A DNA stretch of 64,000 nt from Palsa-465 sp963800475 (lineage in GTDB: Bacteria; Actinomycetota; Thermoleophilia; Solirubrobacterales; Solirubrobacteraceae): assembly GCA_963800475.1 (NCBI GenBank), contig CAWDAZ010000002.1, positions 1,054,001 to 1,118,000 of the forward strand, read 5' to 3'. The position numbers were made by a program, and so were the translations under genes. The notes under the pieces were generated by a model that did not search any database, had not been told where the DNA came from, and saw nothing but the letters and a program-made list of their open reading frames with translations. The number at the start of each line of letters is the position of its first letter. The stretch's first letter is position 1. Positions 1 to 8,430 of this stretch are shown piece after piece.

Positions 1-1
1 A

Positions 2-388
2 ATGGACCGGTGGGCCTGGGAGCAGCTCGAGCCGTGGCTCACCATCCGCGCCGGGCTGCCGGTTGGCGCACTCTTCTGCGTGCTCCGGGGCCCCACCTGC
101 GGCCGCCCCTGCTCCCCATCCGGGATTCGCGTCCAACTGCGCAACGCCGCCCGCGCGGCCGGAGTGCGCCGTCGGTTCGCGCCGCACCAGCTCCGCCACG
201 CCCACGCCGTCGAGATGAGTCGGGAAGGAGTCCCACTACTGGTCATCCAACGGCAACTCGGTCACGCCGACCTCGGGATCACCTCCGCCTACCTGCGCGG
301 GATCGACAACACCGAGATCATCCACGCCGTCCACGAGCGGCCCGCACCGATGATCCCGGCAACCAACGGACCCGTCTCCCGGCCCTAA
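2..388 (+). CDS. Tyrosine recombinase/integrase, C-terminal part (cut by window edge)
   Basis: C-terminal catalytic half of a phage-integrase-family tyrosine recombinase, which cuts and rejoins DNA through a 3'-phosphotyrosine. The HxxR box is visible (PHQLRHAHAVEM), followed by the LGH box and the nucleophile tyrosine in LGITSAYLRGID. The first catalytic arginine would lie upstream of the window. The frame is open to position 1, and the ATG at 2 is probably internal (MDRWAWEQLEPWL). A decayed relative at about 60.5-60.9 kb carries the matching N-terminal half, ending in MDAWA, so the two together show what the full protein looks like. Stop at 386-388, followed by a perfect hairpin at 418-449. 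Family assignment is firm; target site unknown. Confidence 0.85.
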   Translation: MDRWAWEQLEPWLTIRAGLPVGALFCVLRGPTCGRPCSPSGIRVQLRNAARAAGVRRRFAPHQLRHAHAVEMSREGVPLLVIQRQLGHADLGITSAYLRGIDNTEIIHAVHERPAPMIPATNGPVSRP

Positions 389-417
389 ACACGCCAGCCG
401 AGACGTGATGATCGTCA

Positions 418-449
418 AGGAGCACCGGATACGAAAACGCGGTGCTCCT
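418..449 (+). terminator. 10-bp perfect hairpin after the integrase
   Basis: AGGAGCACCG (418-427) pairs perfectly with CGGTGCTCCT (440-449) across a 12-nt loop. It begins 30 bp after the integrase stop and has no U-tract, so it is either a GC-rich terminator or a recombination/structure site. It also overlaps an in-frame GTG at 442, which argues against that GTG as the start of the next gene. Confidence 0.45.
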
Positions 450-609
450 GGACCTCGCAATGCAAGCGTCCCGACCACACCACCGAGCACCCGATCGAAC
501 GACTGCTAATCGATCAACTCAGCGGCCAGCGATCATTGGTGCTGAGTGTCGCGTTGACGGGAATGCAGAAGTCGGCGCGATCGCGGAGTCCGCGGCCGGT
601 GCTTTCGCT

Positions 610-2343
610 GTGCGGGCGTATGATCGATTGATCGGCGCGCTCTCTACTTGGCTGCGCGCGCTCCTAGTGGGTCTCGGGGCGTTGGTTGGCGTGCTGGTGC
701 CTACGGCCTCGCTCGCCTCGGATACCGCGCCGCGGTGGGGTACGCCCGTGCTCGTTACGCAGGTCCCGCTGGGCGGTGCGTGGTTCGCCTCTCAGATCGC
801 GGTCGCGGACTTCAACGGCGATGGCCACCAGGACGTGCTGATCACCCGCAACTCGCAGGACGCTCAGCACGCGTTCCCGGTCACGGTCCTGCTGGGCGAT
901 GGGAAGGGACACTTCAGCGACGGGACAAGCTCGATCTTCCAGGGATCTGTTCCTGCGACCCAGTTCGCGCGCCAGATCGTGATCGCGGATTTCAACGGAG
1001 ACGGTCGTCCCGATGTGTTCGTCGCCGACCACGGTGACGATCATGACCCGTTTCCCGGCTATCAGAACACCCTGATCCTGTCCGCGCCTGGCGGGAAGCT
1101 CGTCGACGCGACCGCCAACCTCCCGCAGGTCTATGACTTCACGCACTCCGCGGCCGCCGCGGACGTCAACGGGGACGGCACGACCGACCTTTACATCGGG
1201 AACATCGGCGGCGCCAACAACGTGCCGCCGCGGATCCTGCTCAACGACGGCACGGGCCACTTCACCGTTGCGAACGGTCTGCTTCCTCCAGCTCAGACCG
1301 ACCTGAACCAGAATGTGTACACGGGCAGCACGTCCGCCGATGTGAACGGGGACGGAAAGCCCGATCTGGTGCTGAGCGCCAACAACACGACGCAGCAGTC
1401 GGTGGTGTTGCTGAACGATGGGTCCGGCCATTTCACGCTGTCGCCGAACGCGCTGCCCCCCAAGCCGTTCGGGCCGGACGCGATCGGCCTCGGCCCCGCC
1501 TCGTTTGACGTCAACGGGGACGGCCGTCCCGACCTCCTGATCGGTTACACCAAGAACAATCCCTTCTACGTCGGTCGCTGGATCCAGGTGCTGATCAACA
1601 ACGGCGATGGCACCTTCAGCGACCGCACGGCGTCGATCCTCCCGCAGAGCGACAACGCGGACACTTGGGCCGAGTTCTTCCAGCCTCGCGATCTGCAGCG
1701 CGACGGGCAACTCGACTTCGGGCTGGTGACCAACGGCCCCGGTGACGACAGTCCGCACCTCTACCTGCGCGATCAGAACGGCAACTTCCAGGCAGGCCCG
1801 GCGGTCGCCATGAACTTTCAGGCTTGGGGTTTCATCGACGCTACTGGCGACGGCTCGAACGACATCATCGGTGTTGACGGAGGCGGGGGCGTGTGGCTCG
1901 TGCCCGAGCTACGGGGAACCCCCCCGCCCCGCGCGAGGCCGCCCTCACTGTCGCTGCTCAGGCTCACACCCACTGCCTTCCGCGCCGCGCGCTTCGGCGC
2001 GAGCATCGCCCGGGCTAGGGTCGGCACGACCGTCAGCTACGCGCTCTCGGAGGCGTCCACAACGACGTTCACCGTCGATCGCGCGCTACCCGGAGTCAGA
2101 CGCGGACAAAGCTGCGTGGCGGCCCCGCGGCAGACGTGGCACAACCGCGTCTGCACGCGCTACGTGCCGGTCCGGGGGCGCTTCACGCACACGGACAGCA
2201 CCGGCGGAGCTCACTTCCGCTTCACCGGTCGGATCGACGGGAGAGCGCTCAAGGCCGGCGACTATCGCTTGGACGCAACACCCACGAACATCGCGCGGCA
2301 GCTCGGGCGAACGGTGCGGACGCGATTTCGCATCCTCAGCTAG
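610..2343 (+). CDS. Secreted FG-GAP/VCBS repeat protein with C-terminal beta domain (copy 1)
   Basis: Exported beta-propeller protein of unknown ligand. The start is placed at GTG 610 because the paralogue at 4614 begins at the equivalent point just before the signal peptide (LLVGLGALVGVLVPTASLAS). An in-frame GTG at 442 exists but would add a poorly conserved leader. The body carries at least five Ca-binding FG-GAP/VCBS motifs of the form DxNGDGxxD (ADFNGDGHQD, ADFNGDGRPD, ADVNGDGTTD, ADVNGDGKPD, FDVNGDGRPD). The last ~120 residues form a separate domain with two cysteines and the signature GRIDGRALKAGDYRLDA, also found in the copy at 4614 and, more diverged, in the RCC1 protein at 49520. 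An IS3 element sits just downstream. About 577 aa. Confidence 0.85.
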   Translation: MRAYDRLIGALSTWLRALLVGLGALVGVLVPTASLASDTAPRWGTPVLVTQVPLGGAWFASQIAVADFNGDGHQDVLITRNSQDAQHAFPVTVLLGDGKGHFSDGTSSIFQGSVPATQFARQIVIADFNGDGRPDVFVADHGDDHDPFPGYQNTLILSAPGGKLVDATANLPQVYDFTHSAAAADVNGDGTTDLYIGNIGGANNVPPRILLNDGTGHFTVANGLLPPAQTDLNQNVYTGSTSADVNGDGKPDLVLSANNTTQQSVVLLNDGSGHFTLSPNALPPKPFGPDAIGLGPASFDVNGDGRPDLLIGYTKNNPFYVGRWIQVLINNGDGTFSDRTASILPQSDNADTWAEFFQPRDLQRDGQLDFGLVTNGPGDDSPHLYLRDQNGNFQAGPAVAMNFQAWGFIDATGDGSNDIIGVDGGGGVWLVPELRGTPPPRARPPSLSLLRLTPTAFRAARFGASIARARVGTTVSYALSEASTTTFTVDRALPGVRRGQSCVAAPRQTWHNRVCTRYVPVRGRFTHTDSTGGAHFRFTGRIDGRALKAGDYRLDATPTNIARQLGRTVRTRFRILS

Positions 2344-2417
2344 CGGCAGCCGCGTCCGTGAGATCTGAGCTCTGGGACGCCTTGTGCTTTGCGCGAATAG
2401 CAGCAGCGTCCGGCGGG

Positions 2418-2420
2418 TTC
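2418..2420. repeat. Target-site duplication TTC, left copy
   Basis: TTC immediately left of the IS3 terminal repeat, matched by TTC at 3729-3731. Removing the element and one TTC restores a sequence like the repeat at 9061 (GCGAATAG ... GGGTTCATCAGACG). Confidence 0.75.
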
Positions 2421-2447
2421 TGGAGTTGCCCCGTTTTCGACGACACT
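2421..2447 (+). repeat. IS3 left inverted repeat
   Basis: TGGAGTTGCCCCGTTTTCG at the left end, pairing with the right-end repeat at 3702-3728. Confidence 0.75.
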
Positions 2448-2487
2448 TGAATGCTTCCGGTCGTAAGCCGGGGAAAGTGAGGTTCAG

Positions 2488-2784
2488 GTGCCCAGAACGA
2501 GGCCGCCGTATCCCGAGGAGTTTCGCCGGGAGGCGATCCGGCTAGCCCAGCTCGGCGACAAGCCGCAGCGCCGGTTGGCGAAGGATCTGGGGATCTCCGA
2601 CGTCACGTTGCGCCATTGGCTCAAGGAGGAGAAGTCCTCGCGTGGGGAGCGACCGGGCGGACTCTCGAGCGACGAGCGTGAGGAGCTTGGGCGGTTGCGG
2701 GATGAGAACGCGAAGCTGCGGATGGAGCGGGAGATCTTGCGAAAAGCAGCGGTCTTCTTCGCGAGGGAGGACGACGGGCGGTAG
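2488..2784 (+). CDS. IS3 transposase OrfA
   Basis: 98-residue helix-turn-helix protein of the IS3 OrfA type. It opens with PEEFRREAIRLAQ, carries the HTH segment LAKDLGISDVTLRHWL, and ends with a leucine-zipper-like stretch (LGRLRDENAKLRMEREILRK). GTG start. It recognises the IS ends and is made alone or, by -1 frameshifting, fused to OrfB. A likely slip site is the run AAAA at 2742-2745: lysyl-tRNA on AAA (2743-2745) can re-pair with AAA (2742-2744), after which the orfB frame reads SSGLLREGGRRAVGEAYSL without a stop. Confidence 0.9.
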   Translation: MPRTRPPYPEEFRREAIRLAQLGDKPQRRLAKDLGISDVTLRHWLKEEKSSRGERPGGLSSDEREELGRLRDENAKLRMEREILRKAAVFFAREDDGR

Positions 2785-2798
2785 GCGAGGCGTACTCG

Positions 2799-3662
2799 TT
2801 GATCGCCGCGGAGAAGACGAACTATCCCGTCGCCGTCATGTGCCGCGTGCTTGAGGTGAACCGCACCGCGTTCCACAACTGGGAGCGCCGAGCGCCATCC
2901 GATCGGGCGCTCACCGACGCGTGGCTGACCGAGAGGATCAAGCAGATCCACGACGCGAGCCGAGGCGTCTACGGGGCGCCGAGGATCCACGCCGAACTCC
3001 GCATGGAGCACGACGTCCGCGTCGGCCGCAAGCGGGTCGCACGATTGATGAAAGCCGCCGGTATCTCAGGCGTCAGGCCGCGGAAGCGGTGGCGCACGAC
3101 GATCCGGATCCCAGGGATCACGCCCGCCACCGACCTCGTCGAGCGCCACTTCAGACCGACTGCACCGAACGTTCTGTGGGTGGCGGACATCACCTACCTG
3201 CGCACCGGCGAGGGATGGCTGTACCTCGCAGCCGTCCAGGACGCGTACTCACGCCAGATCGTCGGCTGGTCGATGGCCACACACATGCGCGCGAGCCTGG
3301 TCGTCGACGCGCTACGCATGGCGCTCGCGCGCCGCCGGCCAGACCCTGGACTGATCCACCACTCAGACCAGGGCTCGCAATACGTCAGCCTGGCGTTCGG
3401 TCGCGCCGTCGGCGAGGCCGGGATCGCGATCTCGATGGGCTCGCGCGGTGACGCCTTCGACAACGCAGTCGCTGAGACGTTCTTCGCCACCCTGAAGAGG
3501 GAGCTCGTCAACCGCCGCAGCTGGCCCGACCGGCTCGAGTTGCAGTCCGCGGTGTTCGAGTACATCGAGGCGTTCTACAACCGCCAACGCCGACACTCCA
3601 CCCTCGGGATGCTCTCCCCAGTCGCCTACGAACAACTACGACTCTCGCCGCTGAACGGTTGA
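2799..3662 (+). CDS. IS3 transposase OrfB (DDE integrase domain)
   Basis: 287 residues as drawn from TTG 2799, but more likely translated as an OrfA-OrfB fusion entered by -1 frameshift near 2742-2745. The sequence EAYSLIAAEK just before and after 2799 is the normal beginning of IS3 OrfB. It contains the HTH_21 region (GVYGAPRIHAELR) and the rve catalytic core. The DDE triad is intact: D in VLWVADITYL, D in IHHSDQGSQY, E in DNAVAETFFATLK. Normal family length, so the element could be active. Confidence 0.92.
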   Translation: MIAAEKTNYPVAVMCRVLEVNRTAFHNWERRAPSDRALTDAWLTERIKQIHDASRGVYGAPRIHAELRMEHDVRVGRKRVARLMKAAGISGVRPRKRWRTTIRIPGITPATDLVERHFRPTAPNVLWVADITYLRTGEGWLYLAAVQDAYSRQIVGWSMATHMRASLVVDALRMALARRRPDPGLIHHSDQGSQYVSLAFGRAVGEAGIAISMGSRGDAFDNAVAETFFATLKRELVNRRSWPDRLELQSAVFEYIEAFYNRQRRHSTLGMLSPVAYEQLRLSPLNG

Positions 3663-3701
3663 GATCAATCGCTCGAACAACAACAATCAAACGACAAACC
3701 C

Positions 3702-3728
3702 GGTGTCACGCAAACCGGGGCAGGTCCA
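3702..3728 (-). repeat. IS3 right inverted repeat
   Basis: Minus-strand reading TGGACCTGCCCCGGTTTGCG; matches the left repeat at 2421-2447 with scattered mismatches. Followed by the TTC duplication at 3729-3731. Confidence 0.75.
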
Positions 3729-3730
3729 TT

Positions 3731-3820
3731 CATCAGACGATTGGATCGGGCTACAAGCAGCAGCGACGCGGCACGGGCCTGAACACGCTCACTGCCGGTC
3801 AGCGCGAAGCTGCTGCTTTT
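3731..3820 (+). repeat. Intergenic repeat R, copy 1 (split by the IS3 element)
   Basis: Begins CATCAGACG and contains GGGCTACAAGCAGCAGCG, then a variable part and CTGCTGCTT near the end. Its left part continues before the IS3 at about 2390-2420 (GCGAATAG ... GGGTTC). Other copies are at 9061-9177 (+), 51499-51570 (-) and a partial one at 49430-49480 (-). No coding potential seen. Confidence 0.6.
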
Positions 3821-3968
3821 CGACAGTGCGGCATGCCTCGGGATCCCACCCTGCCCGAGCGTCATTCTCGTTCATACCGATCAAGCCGCTCTCAATTTTT
3901 CCCGCCGATGGCGGCCCGGCGTGCGAGAGTCCGCGTACGGATCAAACCGACCGACGAGGAGGGGAGCC

Positions 3969-4241
3969 GTGCTCTTCATCACGACCTACAGGATCAAGCA
4001 GATGAGCAAGGACGACACCAAGAAGCTGATGGGTGCCTTTGCCGAACACGGGGTGCCATCTGGCACCCAAGCGCACTACGTAGCCGCCGACGGCAGCCAG
4101 GGCGTGGTGATCCAGGAGACCGATGATCTCGAGGAGGGGTACCGGAACCTCCTGAACTACTCGGAGTGGATCGAATACGACACCAAGCCATACCTGACCC
4201 TCGAGCAGGCCCTCCCACACATCTCGGACTACATCTCCTGA
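3969..4241 (+). CDS. DUF3303-like small protein
   Basis: 90-residue cytoplasmic protein starting at GTG 3969 (VLFITTYRIKQ), 6 bp after a purine-rich GAGGAGGGG. A longer upstream frame from 3921 has a poor leader and was not used. The pattern (hydrophobic first strand LFITTYR, then GVVIQETDDLEEGYRNLLNYSEW and a closing YLTLEQAL) resembles the DUF3303 ferredoxin-like family, whose function is not known. It stands alone between the repeat-rich strip after the IS3 element and the second FG-GAP gene. Family assignment by eye only. Confidence 0.6.
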   Translation: MLFITTYRIKQMSKDDTKKLMGAFAEHGVPSGTQAHYVAADGSQGVVIQETDDLEEGYRNLLNYSEWIEYDTKPYLTLEQALPHISDYIS

Positions 4242-4613
4242 GGCCTCGCGACGATCCACATTCCCCGATCGAACGCGCCGCTTGGTTCGCCGGCGGAGGT
4301 GGCTGAACTCGGGGGATTGCCATTAGGCGATCGGGAGCCGTCACTGGTCGACCAGATGACGCCTGCCGCTTCGGGCTAAAGCGAAAGCCAGCCGCCCGGT
4401 TAGCTTCGCGTCGGCTGATACCTACGACCGAAACTGCTGGTTTTCGATCCATGCGGCTGTCTGGCGGTCCGCCTGGTCGCGTCGGCTTCTGGGTCAGTAT
4501 TAACTACTCGACGCGCGTCTGAGGGATAGCCGTTTGCGAGCGTCGCTTGGCATCATCGTGCTTTGCAGACCCCTCGGCGTACAGTCAGGGGTAGGAGCCA
4601 AGCGGGGCCATGA

Positions 4614-6395
4614 ATGGTTCGATTCGCTGTCGGTAGGACGCTCGTCGCGGTAGCTGCGCTGGTGGGTCTGACCGTGGTGGTCGCCGGACTGGTGCCGGGT
4701 GGGTCGTTGGCTTCCGACGTCGTACCGCGGTGGGGTCCGCCGGTGCTGGTTGGGCACGTTTCCGTGGCCGGGCTTTGGGAGGTCGGCCCGATCGCGGTGG
4801 CGGATTTCAACGGGGATGGGCACGAGGACATCCTGATCGCGCTCAGTTCCCCGGATGCTCAGCACACGTTTCCGGTCACGATCCTGTTGGGCGACGGTAA
4901 GGGCCACTTCACGGATGGCACGAGTTCGATCTTTGCGGGCGATGTTCCGCGCACCCAGGTCCCGCGCCAGATCGTGATCGCGGATTTCAACGGTGATCAT
5001 CGTCCCGATGTGTTCATCGCCGATCACGGCGATGATCACGACCCGTTTCCGGGCTATCAGAACACGCTGATCCTGTCGGCGCCGGGCGGGAAGCTTGTTG
5101 ACGCGACGGCCAACCTCCCGCAGGTCTATGACTTCTCGCACTCCGCCGCCGCTGCCGATGTCAACGGTGACGGCACCACTGACCTCTACGTCGGAAACAT
5201 CTACGGCGCCAACGCCGTGGGGCCAAGGATCCTGCTGAACGACGGCACCGGACATTTCACGGTCAGCCAAGGCGCGCTGCCTGCATCGGTGGCCAATGTC
5301 TTTCAGAGCCAGTTCACTGGGAGCACGTTCGCCGATGTCAACGGCGACGGGTATCCCGACCTCATCCTCTCCGCCGGCGACATCACGGCTCGATCTGAGG
5401 TCCTGCTGAATGACGGCACCGGTCACTTCAGCGAGCTGCCCGGGGCGCTGCCGGCGAAGCCCTTCGGTCCGGACGCGAACGGCCTGGACCCCACGCCGCT
5501 CGATATCAACGGCGACGGGCGTCCAGACCTTGTGATCGGCTACACCAAGCAGAATCCGTTCTATAGGGGGCGCTGGATTCAGGTGCTGATCAACAACGGC
5601 GACGGGACCTTCCGCGATGAGACCGCCTCGCGCCTACCCCAGAGCGACAACTCGGACCCCTGGCCGGTGTTCTTTCTGCCACGCGACCTGGAGCACAACG
5701 GCCGCGTGGGTCTCGGAGTGCAGACCAGCGGGAACACTGAGCCGCTTCTCTATCTCCCGGACCAAAACGGCGATTTTCAACCCGGTCCCGCCGTCCCAGC
5801 CGTCGGCCAAGGCATCGGCGTAAATGCCTGGACATTCATCGACGCCAAGGGCGACGGCTCAAACGACATCGTGGGCGTGATGTGGAACGGCGAGGTGTGG
5901 CTGTGGCCCGAGTTGCGCCAGACGCAGACACAGACCACCCCGCCGACGCTGTCGGGCCTCCGGCTGGCGCCGACCGCCTTCCGGGCCGCGCGCTCGGGCG
6001 CAAGCATCGCCCGCGCGACGATCGGCACCACCCTCAGCTACCGGGATTCGACAATCGCGACTACCACGTTCACGGTCGATCGCGCGCTCCGGGGCATCAA
6101 GCGCGGAGACAAGTGCGTCTCACCCCCACGCCGTCCGACCCGTAGAAGTCAGCACTGCACGCGGTACATCCCGGTGCCGGGCAGCTTTACCCACCGCGAC
6201 GACATCGGAGCAAACCACTTCCGCTTCACCGGCCGGATCGGCCGCAAAAGCCTCAAGCCCGGCAACTACCGCCTCGACGCCACCCCCAGGGACGCTGCCG
6301 GAGACCTCGGCCACACGGTGCGCTCGAAGTTCTCCATCCTCCGATTGCCCATCGTCGCGAACTCAGCCCGGGCGGTACCCCTCGATCTGATGTGA
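4614..6395 (+). CDS. Secreted FG-GAP/VCBS repeat protein with C-terminal beta domain (copy 2)
   Basis: 593-residue paralogue of the protein at 610-2343, near-identical in layout: signal peptide (LVAVAALVGLTVVVAGLV then GGSLAS), FG-GAP motifs ADFNGDGHED, ADFNGDHRPD, ADVNGDGTTD, ADVNGDGYPD and LDINGDGRPD, then the C-terminal domain with two cysteines (GDKCVSPP ... QHCTRYIPVPGSFTH) and GRIGRKSLKPGNYRLDATP. The shared block NTLILSAPGGKLVDATANLP is identical in both copies, so the duplication is recent or under gene conversion. The protein runs about 14 residues past the point where copy 1 ends. Long FG-GAP-derived open frames on the opposite strand are artefacts. Confidence 0.88.
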   Translation: MVRFAVGRTLVAVAALVGLTVVVAGLVPGGSLASDVVPRWGPPVLVGHVSVAGLWEVGPIAVADFNGDGHEDILIALSSPDAQHTFPVTILLGDGKGHFTDGTSSIFAGDVPRTQVPRQIVIADFNGDHRPDVFIADHGDDHDPFPGYQNTLILSAPGGKLVDATANLPQVYDFSHSAAAADVNGDGTTDLYVGNIYGANAVGPRILLNDGTGHFTVSQGALPASVANVFQSQFTGSTFADVNGDGYPDLILSAGDITARSEVLLNDGTGHFSELPGALPAKPFGPDANGLDPTPLDINGDGRPDLVIGYTKQNPFYRGRWIQVLINNGDGTFRDETASRLPQSDNSDPWPVFFLPRDLEHNGRVGLGVQTSGNTEPLLYLPDQNGDFQPGPAVPAVGQGIGVNAWTFIDAKGDGSNDIVGVMWNGEVWLWPELRQTQTQTTPPTLSGLRLAPTAFRAARSGASIARATIGTTLSYRDSTIATTTFTVDRALRGIKRGDKCVSPPRRPTRRSQHCTRYIPVPGSFTHRDDIGANHFRFTGRIGRKSLKPGNYRLDATPRDAAGDLGHTVRSKFSILRLPIVANSARAVPLDLM

Positions 6396-6566
6396 GAGCG
6401 CAGAAGCCACCTCTGGCCGAATGCTCTCGAGTTCCGAGATCGCGGCACGAGTAAACCGCGCGCTGTACACAATACGAACCAGCTGCGACCGGCGTTCACC
6501 GGCTCTCTGCTGCTCTGGGCTAGAAGCGAAGGTCAACCGAGCGAGTAGCCAGGCAAGCGCAGGACG
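6396..6566. other. Short intergenic stretch
   Basis: No convincing gene. A minus-strand frame (6363-6653) overlaps the IS110-derived repeat and ends in a segment faintly like a ParE toxin (RIVYSARFTRAAISELE); too weak to call. Confidence 0.3.
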
Positions 6567-6714
6567 ACTGCTGTTCGAGGCATGAAACTGCTGGTGTGAG
6601 GCTCCGTCCGGGTCTGACCGTAGGTTCGGTTGATCTGGGACAGGGGCTTTCATTGGGAGAACGTAGACGGGTAGGCCGTTTTGATCGATGGGCTTCGAGC
6701 CCGTGCTGTTCGTT
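6567..6714 (+). repeat. IS110 left-end sequence, copy A
   Basis: About 148 bp closely matching 9166-9313, the leader of the IS110 element further right (both include GAGGCATGAAACTGCTGG and GATCGATGGGCTTCGAGC). Here it abuts an IS256 transposase fragment instead of an IS110 transposase. Confidence 0.75.
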
Positions 6715-7831
6715 TGAGCGCCTTGCGTAGTTGGCGGTTGAGCGCCTCGATCGCGTTCGTGGTGTAGATCACCCGGCGGACCTCGGGCTCATAGGCCATG
6801 AACGGGATCACGTGCTCCCACGCGTCCCGCCACGCCTGGCCGATCACCGGCAGCTGCTCACCCCACTTCTCATCGAAGGTCTCGAGCGCCAGCAGCGCCT
6901 GGTCGGCGTCGATCGCGGTGTAGATCGGCTTGAGGTCCTTGACCACGGCGTCGTATTGCCGGCGCGGGACGTAGCGCAGGCTGTGGCGGATGAGGTGAAC
7001 GATGCACGTCTGCACCGTCGTTCTCGGGAACAACGCCTCGATCGCTTCCGGGAAGCCTTTGAGCCCGTCGACACACGCGATCAGGATGTCCTGAACCCCG
7101 CGCTGCTTGAGGTCGGTCAGGACCTGCATCCAGAACTTCGCGCCCTCGTTGGCCTGGAACCACATCCCGAGAACCTCGCGCTCGCCGTCCATATTGATCG
7201 CCATCGCCAGGTAACACGCCTTGCGCTGAACGCTGCCGCCGTCGCGGATCTTGAGCACCAGCGCGTCGAGGAACACGACTGGGTAGACGTCCTCCAGCGG
7301 CCGGGTCTGCCACGCCCGCGCGTCGTCCATCACCGCGTCGGTGACCTTCGAGATCAGGTCGCGGCCGACCTTGACCCCGTAGATCTCCTCGAGGTGCGCC
7401 TCGATATCCCGCGTCGACAGCCCCCGGGAATACAAGGCGAGGATCTTGTCGTCGAACCCCTCGAACCGCCGCTGGCGCTTTCTGACGATCTGCGGCTCAA
7501 ACGTCCCGCCCCGATCCCGCGGGGTGTCGATCCGAACCTCGCCGCTCTCCGTGATCAACGTCTTCGACGTCGCCCCGTTCCTGGTATTGCCCGAGCCGCC
7601 CGGCGGCTCCTGATGCGGCTCATAGCCGAGATGATCGGTCAGCTCGACCTCCATCGCCCGCTCGACCAGCCGCTTCGTGAGCTGGCCCAACAAGCCGCCC
7701 GGGCCGGCGATCTCCTGCTCGGTCCGAGACCCGGCAAGCAATTCGTCGATCAGCTCGTCAGGGAGCAGAGCCTTGACCTCCTCGGCGAGCTCGGGGCGGG
7801 GATCCGGACCGCGCGCAGCGCCAGCACGTCG
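6713..7831 (-). pseudogene. IS256-family transposase, both ends replaced by IS110 sequence
   Basis: The core of an IS256-type DDE transposase is clear: PRPELAEEVKALLPDELIDE, GGLLGQLTKRLVERAMEVEL, RRFEGFDDKILALYSRGLS, VVFLDALVLKIRDGG, ILIACVDGLKGFPEAI, YTTNAIEALNRQLRKALK. The open frame extends over 6650-8011, but the last 20 residues (RTARARSPSIKTAYPSTFSQ) and the first ~60 are translated from flanking IS110-derived DNA. The usual ~60-residue C-terminal tail after RKALK, the native N-terminus and the IS256 terminal repeats are missing. It is therefore unlikely to be active. The family is certain; the order of events is inferred. Confidence 0.85.
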
Positions 7832-7835
7832 CGAG

Positions 7836-8133
7836 CGCCGAGCTCGAGCTTGCCCGCCAAGCCGAAGCGTCATACAAGCGACTGGTCCAAGACCAGCAGG
7901 CCGGTGCCCCAGCCAAAAAAGCGGGCGCGAGCGTGACACTGGAGCACGCATAGTTAAGTCACTCAAAGAGGACAAGCCGCGCGGCAGACCACAAGCTCCT
8001 GACGTCTGCACTTCGCTACGTCATCGGCTCGCGCCCAGCGCAGAACCTACGCCCCGGCCACCGAGCTGACAAGACCGAGGGGGACGACAGGCCGCAAATA
8101 CCGACCAAGGACTTGACTTTCATCGGTCGATCA
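7836..8133 (+). repeat. IS110 right-end sequence, copy A
   Basis: Matches the right end of the IS110 element (10545-10848): the last ~40 codons of the transposase (read AELELARQAEASYKRLVQDQ, ending at TAG 7951) and about 180 bp of downstream non-coding DNA, ending CATCGGTCGATCA. With 6567-6714 it outlines a second IS110 copy whose middle has been replaced. Confidence 0.75.
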
Positions 8134-8430
8134 AGGCAGGAGCCGACCCCGCCCATCGCAGAGTGCTGAGTCCACGAGAAAAGGGGCGCCAGCGCCCCGC
8201 GTTGACTCCGGATTAGCGACGGCAGGAGCTGCGTTACTCTCGCGCTGCCAAGCGTGCGTCCCCGCTTCCTGTCCTCGTGCCTCCGCTCGCGTGGCAGGCG
8301 AGGCTGTGGGCTGAGTAAATCGACTCTGACCGGCTCCTTACCGCGCTCTTGACTACTCCCGCGATGGTGGTTGACGTCAATCACTGTTGCGCCTGCACAT
8401 GATCGCGACGCGCCTCACAAAGGAGACCCG
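8134..8430. promoter_or_regulatory. Intergenic region with palindrome TTGACGTCAA upstream of 8431
   Basis: No gene seen. A perfect 10-bp palindrome TTGACGTCAA lies at 8371-8380, 50 bp before the next start codon. It could be an operator or contain a -35-like TTGACG. Function is a guess. Confidence 0.3.

Larger units (their letters stand above)
2421..3728 (+). mobile_element. IS3-family insertion sequence, 1308 bp, apparently complete
   Basis: Bounded by imperfect inverted repeats of about 27 bp: left end TGGAGTTGCCCCG at 2421, right end (read on the minus strand from 3728) TGGACCTGCCCCG, with about 19 of 27 positions matching by eye. Flanked by a 3-bp TTC duplication. It contains orfA and orfB in the -1 frame relation usual for IS3. 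It has landed inside an intergenic repeat of which another copy lies at 9061-9177. Confidence 0.85.

Noticed and set aside
664..1758. Long minus-strand frame (364 codons) opposite FG-GAP copy 1; likewise 4500-5426 opposite copy 2
   Set aside because: Mirror translation of the GC-rich FG-GAP repeats; no start signal or domain, and both real genes are on the plus strand.
6363..6653. Possible ParE-like toxin frame on the minus strand
   Set aside because: Similarity limited to ~15 residues, and the rest is IS110-derived leader sequence; no antitoxin gene.
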